A program made the position numbers and the translations under genes. A DNA stretch of 44,660 nt, taken from Bradyrhizobium sp. SZCCT0231 (GTDB lineage: Bacteria > Pseudomonadota > Alphaproteobacteria > Rhizobiales > Xanthobacteraceae). The notes below the pieces were generated by a model. The model ran no database searches. It was not told the origin of the DNA and saw only the letters and a program-made list of their open reading frames with translations. Location: assembly GCF_018130245.1 (NCBI RefSeq), contig NZ_JAFCKP010000029.1, positions 1 to 44,660 of the forward strand. The letters run 5' to 3'. Positions 31,491-39,516 of this stretch are shown one piece after another. How positions within the stretch are numbered: the stretch's first letter is position 1; each line of letters opens with the position of its first letter.

Positions 31491-31491
31491 A

Positions 31492-31683
31492 ATGCACGAG
31501 ATCGGCAACGCCCTGGTCGGCCTGTTCGTGTTCGCAGCTTTCGCGGCGCCGGCACTGTTCGGCTGCCTGGTCGCGTTGGTCTTCGCGACCTTCGGGTTCT
31601 CCGCGCTGGTCTACGCCGGCATCGCCATGGCCGGTGTCGTCGCTGGGTTGGTCTTCGCGATCTGGGTCAAGGTGCGTGCATGA
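31492..31683 (+). CDS. two-span membrane protein, possible holin
   Basis: The 63-residue protein has two hydrophobic segments (about 6-30 and 34-58) with a short turn and a basic end, the size and topology of a class II holin. It lies in the head-tail operon, not beside the endolysin on the other arm, where no other holin candidate is obvious. ATG at 31492 follows the previous stop by one base. Confidence 0.5.
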   Translation: MHEIGNALVGLFVFAAFAAPALFGCLVALVFATFGFSALVYAGIAMAGVVAGLVFAIWVKVRA

Positions 31684-31844
31684 GCGTCCTGCCCGAGCAA
31701 CGCCAGCCGCGTGAAGTCGTCGTCGATCACGGCGACGGCACGGTCTCGCCGTTGATGGAGGCGCGGTTCCTTGAAGTCGTCGACGGCATCGTACGGGGCC
31801 GCCGCGCCGGCGACGTGTTCCGCAAGCGCGCGGAGGCCGCATGA
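31680..31844 (+). CDS. small hypothetical protein
   Basis: Fifty-four codons between two ATGA overlaps (31680-31683 and 31841-31844) encode a soluble, charged protein with 'VDHGDGTVSPLMEARFLE' and a basic C-terminus. Operon continuity is the main support. No family is recognised. Confidence 0.58.
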   Translation: MSVLPEQRQPREVVVDHGDGTVSPLMEARFLEVVDGIVRGRRAGDVFRKRAEAA

Positions 31845-32269
31845 CCTACGCCACGCAAGACGACCTGGTCAAACGCTTCGGCGAGGAGATGCTGATCCAG
31901 CTCACCGACCGGGACGAGCCGCCGGCGGGCGCGATCGACGCGGCCGTAGTGGCGAAGGCGCTCACGGACACGGATGCGCAGATCGACGGTTATCTGCTCG
32001 GCCGCTACCTGCTGCCGATGGCGTCCACGCCGGACCTGATCGTCGATCTCGCCGAGGCAATCGCGATCTACAAGTTGCATCGCGATTCCGTCGCCGACAA
32101 GATCCGCGACGACTACACCGACGCCCTGAAGACGCTGCGCGACATCTCGAACGGCACCATCCGCCTCAACGTCGCCGGCGTCGAGCCCGCGTCGTCGGGA
32201 GCGAGCGGTGTCCGGACCACCGACCGGCCGCGCGACTTCACGCCCGACAATCTGAAGGGCTTCATCTGA
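31841..32269 (+). CDS. Mu gp36-like head-tail connector (DUF1320)
   Basis: The 142-residue protein has the DUF1320 signature: 'YATQDDLVKRFGEEMLIQLTD' at the start, a helical core with 'DAQIDGYLLGRYLLPM', and a C-terminus with a flexible loop. These adaptor proteins join the portal to the tail. It starts in an ATGA overlap and ends overlapping the next gene. Confidence 0.85.
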   Translation: MTYATQDDLVKRFGEEMLIQLTDRDEPPAGAIDAAVVAKALTDTDAQIDGYLLGRYLLPMASTPDLIVDLAEAIAIYKLHRDSVADKIRDDYTDALKTLRDISNGTIRLNVAGVEPASSGASGVRTTDRPRDFTPDNLKGFI

Positions 32270-32829
32270 TGGCGGGCGTGCAGCTCCAGGTCGACCTGAA
32301 AGACAACGAGATTTCGCTTGCCGTTCTCGGCGAGCTGATCGCGCGCCTCGACGATCCGACGGCCGTCTACGAGAGCATCGGCCTGGCGCTGGCCAAATCC
32401 ACGCATCATCGCTGGGACCAGGGCATCACGCCATCGGGCTCGCCGTGGCCGAAGAGCCTGCGTGTCATCAAGCACGGCGGCAAGACGCTGATGCTGTCGG
32501 CGCGGCTCTACCGGTCGATCGCGACCAACGCGTCGCGGACCGGCGTCGAGATCGGCACCAACGTCGTCTATGCCGCGATCCATCAGTTTGGGGGCGTCGT
32601 CAACAAGGACGCGCGCGACGCGGTGCTGCACTTCAAGGTGAACAAGCGCACCGGCACGTGGCGCTTTGCCAAGGCGAACAAGCGGGCCACGCTGGCGCAG
32701 AAGCGGCGGATCGGCGCGCACAGCGTCAGGATTCCGGCGCGGCCGTTCCTCGGCCTCGACCAGGACGATCCGCGGACGATCCGCACCATCTTCGAGAATT
32801 ACCTGTCGATCGGAGGCAAGCTGCAATGA
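32269..32829 (+). CDS. virion morphogenesis protein, Mu G-like
   Basis: The 186-residue protein matches the phage virion morphogenesis family (Mu gpG; tail completion). It has 'YESIGLALAKSTHHRW', 'TLMLSARLYRSI', 'VGTNVVYAAIHQFGG'-type strand with 'IGTNVVYAAIHQFGG', and a terminal 'IPARPFLGL'. In Mu this gene sits between F and I; here it is in the tail region of the right arm, as in siphovirus-tailed Mu relatives. It is coupled to both neighbours. Confidence 0.88.
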   Translation: MAGVQLQVDLKDNEISLAVLGELIARLDDPTAVYESIGLALAKSTHHRWDQGITPSGSPWPKSLRVIKHGGKTLMLSARLYRSIATNASRTGVEIGTNVVYAAIHQFGGVVNKDARDAVLHFKVNKRTGTWRFAKANKRATLAQKRRIGAHSVRIPARPFLGLDQDDPRTIRTIFENYLSIGGKLQ

Positions 32830-33266
32830 GCACGCTGGAGCAGCTCGTCTCTGATCGCATCAAGGACCGGGTGCCGGCGCTCGCGGGCCGGATCGAGGAC
32901 ATCGCTGCGCTGGCGGCACTGATCGCCGCTGAGGCGCTGCCACAGCACGACGTGTTCGCGTTCGTCTGCCCGCTCGGCTTCGACGATAAGGGCGGCGCAT
33001 CATCGACCGGCTTTCACACGCAGATGATCGAGGACGCCATCGGCGTCGTGCTCGGCATCAAGGCGCGCGGCGACGCCAAGGCGAAGAAGGCGCTGCCCAC
33101 GATCGGCGAACTGAAGAAGGCCGTGATCGAAGCCGTCGCGGGCTGGGGGCCCGACAACAGCGCCAACGTCTTCTTCGTCCGCCGCGGCCGGCTGCTCTCG
33201 GCCGACAAGGGTCTGGTGCTCTACCAGCTCGATTTCTCTTTGACCGACCAACTGAGGATCACATGA
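32826..33266 (+). CDS. head-tail joining protein, gp37-type position
   Basis: The 146-residue alpha/beta protein begins 'STLEQLVSDRIKDRVPAL' and has 'FFVRRGRLLSADKGLVLYQLDFS', typical of tail-terminator-like proteins in this position of Mu-type operons. It starts by ATGA overlap after the G-like gene. The family is assigned by position and shape only. Confidence 0.72.
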   Translation: MSTLEQLVSDRIKDRVPALAGRIEDIAALAALIAAEALPQHDVFAFVCPLGFDDKGGASSTGFHTQMIEDAIGVVLGIKARGDAKAKKALPTIGELKKAVIEAVAGWGPDNSANVFFVRRGRLLSADKGLVLYQLDFSLTDQLRIT

Positions 33267-33418
33267 GCGACGACACCAAGCACGAGCAGCCGTCCGCGGG
33301 CGGCCGCTACATCAGGCAATCCGATGGCTCGCTCGTGCGCGAGCAGCCCGAAGCTGCGGCGCCGGCCGAGCCCGAGACCACCGACGCGGCGCCCGCCGCG
33401 CGCACCAAGAGGAAGTGA
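33263..33418 (+). CDS. small Pro/Ala-rich protein
   Basis: The 51-residue protein contains 'GGRYIRQSDGSLVREQP' and an Ala/Pro/Glu tail ending in basic residues. Similar small proteins precede the tail tube gene in other Mu-like phages (Mu gp38-like place). It is likely a disordered accessory protein. ATGA overlap with the upstream gene supports it. Confidence 0.62.
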   Translation: MSDDTKHEQPSAGGRYIRQSDGSLVREQPEAAAPAEPETTDAAPAARTKRK

Positions 33419-33421
33419 GCC

Positions 33422-34351
33422 ATGCCGATCTATTATCGCAAGATGGTGCTGCTCGCGAAGATCGAGACCAGCTACGCGACCGACCCGACGCTCACCGGCG
33501 CCGCCAATGCCTTGCTGGCGCGCAACGTCACCATCGCCGACATGGAAGGCAACGACGTCTCGCGTGACCTGGTGCAGCCGAACTTCGGCAACCAGCCGAC
33601 CGTCCCGGCCGACTTGCACGTGACGATCGAGTTCGATTCCGAGCTGGCCGGCTCCGGCACCGCCGGCACCGCGCCGGCCTGGGGGCCATTGTTCCGCGCC
33701 GCCGGCTGCGCCGAGGTGATCGTGCCCGCGACCTCGGTGACCTATTCGCCGATCACCGACTCGATCGAGAGCGCCTATCTCAAGTTCTGGATGGGCGCGA
33801 CCCTGCACGCGATCAAGGGCGCACGCGGCACCGGCAAGCTCAATGTCAACGCTCAGGGCATTCCCTTCGTGCATTGGAAGTTCTGGGGCCTTTACACGCC
33901 GCCGAGCGAAGTGGCCGCGGCCGTGCCCGTGTTCACGGCCTGGAAGAAGCCGCTGATCGTCAACAAGGCGAACACGCAGTTCACCGTCAACGCCGTGGCG
34001 CTGGTGATGCGCAGCTTCTCGCTCGACCTCGCCAACCCGGTCGAGCCGCGTCTCCTGGTCAACAAGGAGAGCATCGAGCTGACCGACCACAAGGAGGAGA
34101 TCGAGTTCACCGCGGAAGCCGTGCCGGTGACCACGATGGACATCCACGGTCTCGCCAACAGCCAGGCGACGGTCCCGGTGTCGCTGATCCACGGCGTGAC
34201 CGCTGGCAACATCATCACCTTGAGCGCGCCGACCGCGCAATTCCAGCGGCCGAGCGGCTACCAGAACAGCCAGGGCATCGCCGAGCGCGGGCTGAAGATG
34301 CTGGCATTGCCGAATGCTGGCAATGACCAATGGTCGCTCGCTGCGACCTGA
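33422..34351 (+). CDS. major tail tube protein
   Basis: The 309-residue protein is in the tail tube position, just before the frameshifted chaperones. It starts 'YYRKMVLLAKIETSYATDPTL', which fits the phage tail-tube family of siphovirus-tailed Mu relatives, then a beta-sandwich with 'PTVPADLHVTIEFDSELAG' and a C-terminal Ig-like part. No tail sheath gene is present nearby, so the tail is non-contractile. Confidence 0.82.
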   Translation: MPIYYRKMVLLAKIETSYATDPTLTGAANALLARNVTIADMEGNDVSRDLVQPNFGNQPTVPADLHVTIEFDSELAGSGTAGTAPAWGPLFRAAGCAEVIVPATSVTYSPITDSIESAYLKFWMGATLHAIKGARGTGKLNVNAQGIPFVHWKFWGLYTPPSEVAAAVPVFTAWKKPLIVNKANTQFTVNAVALVMRSFSLDLANPVEPRLLVNKESIELTDHKEEIEFTAEAVPVTTMDIHGLANSQATVPVSLIHGVTAGNIITLSAPTAQFQRPSGYQNSQGIAERGLKMLALPNAGNDQWSLAAT

Positions 34352-34391
34352 TCCAAACGCACACGTACCCAGATCCAGTCAGGAGGATTGA

Positions 34392-34691
34392 TTGTTCAAG
34401 ATCGTCGAGACCCGTACCTTCACCCACGACGTCAAGATCATGCTGCCGGTCGACGGCGGCTTCGTCGAGGAGACGTTGAATACCACCTTCAACTATTTGC
34501 CGGCGGACGAGCTCGGCCCGGGTTTTCTGGAGAAGGCCGTGGTCAGGTTCAACAACTTGGTCGACGACAACGAGCAGCCGGTCACCTGCACCGATGAGCT
34601 GCGCGCCAAGATTCTCGCCAGCCCGAATGTCGTGCACGGGCTCACCGACTACTATTCGCGCGTCATCCAGAAGGTCGCGCCGGGAAACTGA
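34392..34691 (+). CDS. tail assembly chaperone G-type
   Basis: The 99-residue protein precedes the tape measure gene and ends at the slippery site, as lambda gpG does. TTG start at 34392 follows a perfect AGGAGG with five bases spacing. It contains 'LPVDGGFVEETLNTTF' and 'ELRAKILASPNVV'. Its role is to hold the tape measure during tail assembly. Most ribosomes should stop at the TGA at 34689. Confidence 0.83.
   Translation: MFKIVETRTFTHDVKIMLPVDGGFVEETLNTTFNYLPADELGPGFLEKAVVRFNNLVDDNEQPVTCTDELRAKILASPNVVHGLTDYYSRVIQKVAPGN
34682..34688 (+). promoter_or_regulatory. programmed -1 frameshift slippery site
   Basis: GGGAAAC, read as G-GGA-AAC in the chaperone frame, is a canonical X-XXY-YYZ heptamer, close to lambda's GGGAAAG. 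It lies immediately before the TGA stop at 34689-34691. Slipping back one base joins the frame that runs open to 35167. The downstream region is GC-rich and could supply a stimulatory structure. Confidence 0.8.
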
Positions 34692-35167
34692 AATGGGCTG
34701 CCAGGCGCTGGGTCGCCGATGCGCGATCGGCGGGGTCGGAGCAGCCCGACGACGATCTCATCCAGGGCATGGCCGAGACGGGCATGGATGCAACGTCACT
34801 GGCGACTCTGCGCGATGCGCTCGACGACAATGCCGGCGCTTCCGCCGCACCGGACCGTGATCCATTCGCGAAGGTGTGGGCCAGGGCGAATGCCTTCGAC
34901 GGCATCTGGCCGGAGCACGTCGCGATCGTCAGGGCCTTCCTCGCGGTGTCATCGCAATGGCGGGTCACGCCGGTCAGCGGCGGCGGCATGATGACGCCGG
35001 CCGGCAACGTCATCGCGCCGACCGTGCCGCTCTACATCGGGCTGGACTATGCGGCGGCGCGCGCCGGGCTAGAGGCCGAGCTGATCGAGGTGACGCCGAC
35101 GATATGGCAGGGATTGCGGGTGATGGAAGCCGAAGCCTGCAAGGCATTGAATGAGGATCTGAGTTGA
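34688..35167 (+). CDS. tail assembly chaperone T-type part, made by frameshift (DUF1799-like)
   Basis: This -1 frame is open from the slippery site for 159 codons and has no good start until an ATG at 34769 with no ribosome site. It is therefore best read as the C-terminal half of a fusion of about 258 residues. The stretch contains 'DPFAKVWARANAFDGIWPEH' and 'GLDYAAARAGLEAEL', which fits the DUF1799 proteins found next to tape measure genes. The GT-type fusion would recruit tube protein to the tape measure. It overlaps the tape measure start by four bases. Confidence 0.8.
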   Translation: MKWAARRWVADARSAGSEQPDDDLIQGMAETGMDATSLATLRDALDDNAGASAAPDRDPFAKVWARANAFDGIWPEHVAIVRAFLAVSSQWRVTPVSGGGMMTPAGNVIAPTVPLYIGLDYAAARAGLEAELIEVTPTIWQGLRVMEAEACKALNEDLS

Positions 35168-37746
35168 GAGTTTCGCTCGTCATCGACGGTGATGCCTCCG
35201 GCGCCAAGAAGGCGGCGCAAGAGACGAGCGCTGCCGTCAAGGACGTGGGCACCTCGGCGACGAGCGCAAATGCCGCCACGAAGTCGGCGAACGACAACGT
35301 CGCCAAGAGCGCCGGTCTCGCGCGGCACGAGATGATCAACCTCTCGCGCCAGATCCAGGACGTCGGCGTGTCGCTGGTCTCCGGCCAGTCGCCGTTCATG
35401 GTGCTGGCGCAACAGGGCACGCAGGTCGTCGACATCTTCGCCAACTCGACCGGCACGGTCGGCGGCTTCTTCGGCCAGGTCACGAGCGGCCTCGGCAAGA
35501 TCCTGACGCCGGCGCGCCTGGTCGCCGGCTCGATCGCGGCGATTGGCCTCACCGCGGGATCGGCCGCGATCAGCTGGCAGGATTCGCAGAAGACCATCGT
35601 GGCGGGCCTGCAAGGCATCGGGCGGGCCTCGGGTGCAACGGTCGGCGACATCAACACGATCGTCACAGCAACCGCGTCGCTTGGCGAGGTCTCGACGTCG
35701 CAAGCACGTGAGTTCGCGACGGCGCTCGCTTCGACCGGCAAGATCGGCGTTGAGAACATCGACCTCCTCACGAAGCAGGCCAAGAGCTTCGCCAATGTGC
35801 TGGGTACCGACATTCCCAAGGCCGGGGAATTCGTCGCGAAGGTGTTCGCATCGCCCGGCGAAGGTGCCAAGGAGCTGGCGCAGCGCATCGGCGGCATCGA
35901 CGCGTCCACGATCAAGTACATCGCGACACTTGAACAGCAGGGCAACCGTCAGGCTGCGATCAAGGCGCTGTCAGACGCAATTGCTCCGGCACTCTCCAAG
36001 GCCTCGGATCAAACCGGCTTCTGGGCGAGCCAATGGAATCGGGTTGAGGTCGGCGCCAGCCGCGCCTCGGAGGTGATCGGCAAGGCTTTCGGCCAGGTTG
36101 GCGTCAACGGCCTCGACAGCCAGAGCGAGTCCGCGCTGGAAAAGCAGCGCAAGGAGCTGGAAGCGCTGATCCAGACGGCGCAGACGGCAAAGCTTCCGGC
36201 TTTCGACGTCTCGCAGATGGTCGAGCAGCTCGCCGCCGTCAACGACGCGCTGACGAAGATCCAGCAGAGCCGCAAGGCCGCGCTCGGCGTCGATGCCGCG
36301 CAGACCACGCTGCAGGCGTCGCCGATCGTCGACGCGCTGGCGCCGGCGCCGGCCATCATCAGGAACGTCACCGCCAATCTCGAACTGCTGACCAAGGTCA
36401 TGAACGACCCGGCGTTCGAGGCCTTCCGGCAGAAGGTCGGCGAGCAGCTGCCGCTGGCGCTGGCGCGTCTGCAAAACCAGGCCTCGGCGCTGGCGCTGAA
36501 CCCGCGGCTCGCCGATCCGGTCCAGTCGCAGATCGACAGCCTGACGCTCCAGAACAAGCTGCTGTCGGATCAGTCGCCGGCGATGCGCCAGCGCGTCGAA
36601 TCCCAGCTTGCCTACAACGAGGCAATCAAGGCGGGAGCATCCGCGGAAGAAGCCGCGACAATCGCGCGGGAGCGAGGCAAACAGGCCTACGGCGGAGTCG
36701 CGACGGACATTCAGCAGGCCCAAACGCGCCTCTCACTCTATGGCCAGACCACCACGGCCGCGGAGGCACAGCGCGCAGTCGAGCTGAACCTGCAGGCTGC
36801 GCATCTGCAAGGCATCGACATCGACAGCCGGCGCGCCGCGCTGCTGAAGCAGCTGGCGGCCGACCAGGCGATCGGCGTGACGCAGATCCGCGCAAGCACC
36901 GATGCACAGAACATCGAAGCCGCGACCGTCGGCATGTCGGCCGGCAAGGCGGCCGAGTACGCCGCCGCGCAGAACGCGATCAACGAGGCGCGGCGATCGG
37001 GGCGTGAGCTCACGCCGGAGAACATCAGCCAGATCGAGCGCGAAGCCGCGGCGCTCGGGCGTGCCACGTCCAACGCGGATCTGCTGAGGTCGGCCTATAC
37101 CGGGCTGGTGCAGGGTCCGCTGCAAACCTTCAACTCGTCGATCGCCAGCGGCGCGAGCGCGATGGACGCGCTCAAGAAGGCCGGCGTGAGCGCATTGAAT
37201 GCGCTTTCAAGCAAGCTGATCGATATCGCCGCGCAGAATCTCTGGGGCTCCGCGTTCGGCGGCTCGGGCGGCGGCGGGCTGCTCGGCCTGATCGGCCTCG
37301 GCGGCGGCGGTGGCGGCGGAATCGGCACGATGCAGGTCGGCAGTCAGTTGTTCCCGACTGTCGGATTCGATGCCGGCGGCTACACCGGCCGCGGCGGGCG
37401 CCTGGAGCCCGCCGGCATCGTGCACAAGGGCGAGTACGTGTTCGACCAGGCCTCGGTCGGCCGCGCCGGCGTCGGCTTTTTGTCGGGGCTGCATCGCAGC
37501 CTGCGCGGCTACGCCGACGGTGGCCTGGTCGGCGGTTCATCCGCCGGCGGCTGGAGCGGCTCCTCCGGGCGACAGAAGGTCGAGGTCGTCGTCTCCTTCG
37601 ACAACAACGGCAACCTGCAAGCCTTCGTGAAGGACGTCTCGATGCAGTCGGCCGCCGACACGCTGGGCAGCTATGTCGGCAGCCCGCAATTCGTCGACCA
37701 CGTCGGCGACGCCGCGACCCGCGCTGTCACGCAGCGGAAGTTCTGA
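35164..37746 (+). CDS. tail tape measure protein
   Basis: The 860-residue protein is the longest helical product of the arm and sets tail length. TTG start lies in a TTGA overlap. It has an N-terminal coiled region, hydrophobic stretches at about 105-140 ('ILTPARLVAGSIAAIGL') and long Gln/Ala-rich helices. A Gly-rich segment near 695-720 leads to a C-terminal tape measure motif 'GGYTGRGGRLEPAGIVHKGEYV'. At about 1.5 angstrom per residue this predicts a tail of roughly 120-130 nm. Confidence 0.92.
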   Translation: MRVSLVIDGDASGAKKAAQETSAAVKDVGTSATSANAATKSANDNVAKSAGLARHEMINLSRQIQDVGVSLVSGQSPFMVLAQQGTQVVDIFANSTGTVGGFFGQVTSGLGKILTPARLVAGSIAAIGLTAGSAAISWQDSQKTIVAGLQGIGRASGATVGDINTIVTATASLGEVSTSQAREFATALASTGKIGVENIDLLTKQAKSFANVLGTDIPKAGEFVAKVFASPGEGAKELAQRIGGIDASTIKYIATLEQQGNRQAAIKALSDAIAPALSKASDQTGFWASQWNRVEVGASRASEVIGKAFGQVGVNGLDSQSESALEKQRKELEALIQTAQTAKLPAFDVSQMVEQLAAVNDALTKIQQSRKAALGVDAAQTTLQASPIVDALAPAPAIIRNVTANLELLTKVMNDPAFEAFRQKVGEQLPLALARLQNQASALALNPRLADPVQSQIDSLTLQNKLLSDQSPAMRQRVESQLAYNEAIKAGASAEEAATIARERGKQAYGGVATDIQQAQTRLSLYGQTTTAAEAQRAVELNLQAAHLQGIDIDSRRAALLKQLAADQAIGVTQIRASTDAQNIEAATVGMSAGKAAEYAAAQNAINEARRSGRELTPENISQIEREAAALGRATSNADLLRSAYTGLVQGPLQTFNSSIASGASAMDALKKAGVSALNALSSKLIDIAAQNLWGSAFGGSGGGGLLGLIGLGGGGGGGIGTMQVGSQLFPTVGFDAGGYTGRGGRLEPAGIVHKGEYVFDQASVGRAGVGFLSGLHRSLRGYADGGLVGGSSAGGWSGSSGRQKVEVVVSFDNNGNLQAFVKDVSMQSAADTLGSYVGSPQFVDHVGDAATRAVTQRKF

Positions 37747-37747
37747 C

Positions 37748-38383
37748 ATGGCGATCACCTTTCCCCGCTCGGACATCCTCACCCTGGTCGGCTTCGAGCA
37801 GCCGTTCACGTTCGAGCCCGTGTCGCAGCAGGAGCAGAGCCGGCTCGCGAGCGGCGTGACGATCGGCAAGGATCTCGGCCCGGCGCTGTGGTTCGGCAGC
37901 TACACCACGGAGGAGCTGCACAACGACGACATGGTCGACTACCAGGCCGTGCTGGCCTCGCTCGACGGCATCATCAACCCGTTCGAGGGCTGGGACCTGC
38001 GCCGGCCGGCGCCGCGGCTCTATCCCGGCGGTGTCGGCGCCAACGACGGCGTGTTGGCGTCCGTGAACGCCAACAACAAGGCGCTCGCATTGTCCGGCCT
38101 CGTCGTCGGACAGGTGATCTCGCGCGGCGATTATCTGTCGTTCGACTACACGGGTGGGCGCGCGCTGCACCAGGCGATGGAGACGGTGACGGCGAACGGC
38201 GCCGGCGTGACGGCGCAATTCGAGGTGCGGCCGCACTTGCGCGCCGGCTGGACGCTGTCGACGGCGGTGAACCTGACGGCACCGCGCGGGATATTCACCC
38301 TGATGCCCGGCTCGCTGACGCCAACGCAGACGCGCGGCAAGTTCGGCCGGCTCAGCTTCAAGACCGGGCAGTACCTGCCATGA
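37748..38383 (+). CDS. distal tail protein, GTA gp12-like (DUF2460-type position)
   Basis: The 211-residue protein starts the tail-tip block. The pattern 'FTFEPVSQQEQSRLASG', 'LDGIINPFEGWDLR' and the final 'KFGRLSFKTGQYLP' matches proteins that cap the tail tube at its tip. The ATG at 37748 directly follows the tape measure stop, and its end overlaps the next gene by ATGA. Confidence 0.78.
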   Translation: MAITFPRSDILTLVGFEQPFTFEPVSQQEQSRLASGVTIGKDLGPALWFGSYTTEELHNDDMVDYQAVLASLDGIINPFEGWDLRRPAPRLYPGGVGANDGVLASVNANNKALALSGLVVGQVISRGDYLSFDYTGGRALHQAMETVTANGAGVTAQFEVRPHLRAGWTLSTAVNLTAPRGIFTLMPGSLTPTQTRGKFGRLSFKTGQYLP

Positions 38384-39060
38384 CGCTGTCGGTCGACGCA
38401 CCGGGCCATTCCGAGAATTTTACGGCGCTGCAGGCGCGCCTATTGTACAAGCGCGACTTCATCTGGTTCGTGGTGCGCGACCGCGTCACCGGCAATCCCG
38501 TCACCGACGGCTACTGGTCGGATGTCGGCTCGATCGACGCCGACGTGATCGATCCCGACACCGGCTCGACCGTGACGCGCACCTTCGCCGGCGCCAGCGG
38601 GCTGATCTCGATCTCGGATATTCCGCGGGTCTCGAACCTCACGGTCCAGAACGTCACGATCAAGCTGGCGCAGGTCGCCGACCGCGTCAACAACCTGGTG
38701 CGGGGCTACGACTGCAAGCAGGGCAAGGTGCAGATCTCCTGCGGCCTGTTCAACCTGAACTCGCACGTGATGGTGGCGCCGGCGTTTCCGCGCTTCGTCG
38801 GCACGATCGACGCTGCGCCGATCACGACGCCGCCGGCGGGGCAAAGCGGCGACGTCACGCTGACCTGCACCGGCAACACGATCGAGCTGACGCGGTCCAA
38901 TCCGGACACGCGCTCCAATGCGTCGCAGCATCTGCGCGACCCATCGGACGATTTCCTGCGCCACACGGCGACGGTGTCGGAGTGGCAGCAATATTGGGGG
39001 AAGTCGAGCGGCCCGATCGATGTCGTCGGCATGGCCAGGTCGGCGGGGCTGTTCAAATGA
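38380..39060 (+). CDS. tail tip hub protein, GTA gp13-like (DUF2163-like)
   Basis: The 226-residue protein fits the DUF2163 tail-tip family: 'RDFIWFVVRDRVTGNPVTDGYW' early on, a beta-rich centre ('SDIPRVSNLTVQNVTIKLAQ'), and a C-terminus with aromatic residues near 'QQYWGKSSGP'. It has four cysteines near 105-165. It lies between gp12-type and gp15-type genes as in gene transfer agents. ATGA overlaps on both sides. Confidence 0.78.
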   Translation: MTLSVDAPGHSENFTALQARLLYKRDFIWFVVRDRVTGNPVTDGYWSDVGSIDADVIDPDTGSTVTRTFAGASGLISISDIPRVSNLTVQNVTIKLAQVADRVNNLVRGYDCKQGKVQISCGLFNLNSHVMVAPAFPRFVGTIDAAPITTPPAGQSGDVTLTCTGNTIELTRSNPDTRSNASQHLRDPSDDFLRHTATVSEWQQYWGKSSGPIDVVGMARSAGLFK

Positions 39061-39515
39061 TCCGCAGCGGCACGATATCCGATACGGCAAGGGCGGTGGA
39101 GCTGCTTCGCGATTCCCACGCTGCCGCGGGGTTTGACGGCACAGGCGCCAGCGGCTTCGAGGTCGCTTTTGAGACCTCTTACGCCGAGCGCCTCTTCGTT
39201 CAACATCTGGAGATGATGAACGGCTGCGCGTTGGTCAACGACATTCAAGGCCGAGCCGAAGGCATCCTGCTGGCGGTCGCGCACGAGCACCCGTTCGGAC
39301 CGGTGTGGCTCGCAAGCGAGACGGCATGGTGGATCGACCCTGAGCATCGCGGATATTCCGCCTTTGCGATGCTCGACGCCTACGAGGCATGGGCGCGCGG
39401 CAAGGGCTGCAGATTTGCCGGCATGGCCGCCATGGGCGACGATCCCGTCATCGCCAGGCTCTACGAGCGCCGCGGCTATGTCAGAGCCGAGACGCACTTC
39501 TTGAAGGCGGTTTGA
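39057..39515 (+). CDS. GNAT-family acetyltransferase in the tail-tip block
   Basis: The 152-residue protein has the GNAT fold pattern: a 'WIDPEHRGYSAFAMLDAYEAW' segment that corresponds to the acetyl-CoA-binding motif A (R-G-x-x-x/A), then 'AAMGDDPVIARLYERRGY' with the typical C-terminal 'LYERRGY'. It would transfer an acyl group from CoA to an amine. In the related gene order this slot holds an NlpC/P60 peptidase. It is coupled by ATGA to the hub gene and abuts the tip gene, so it is co-expressed with the tail. The substrate is unknown. Confidence 0.8.
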   Translation: MIRSGTISDTARAVELLRDSHAAAGFDGTGASGFEVAFETSYAERLFVQHLEMMNGCALVNDIQGRAEGILLAVAHEHPFGPVWLASETAWWIDPEHRGYSAFAMLDAYEAWARGKGCRFAGMAAMGDDPVIARLYERRGYVRAETHFLKAV

Positions 39516-39516
39516 A

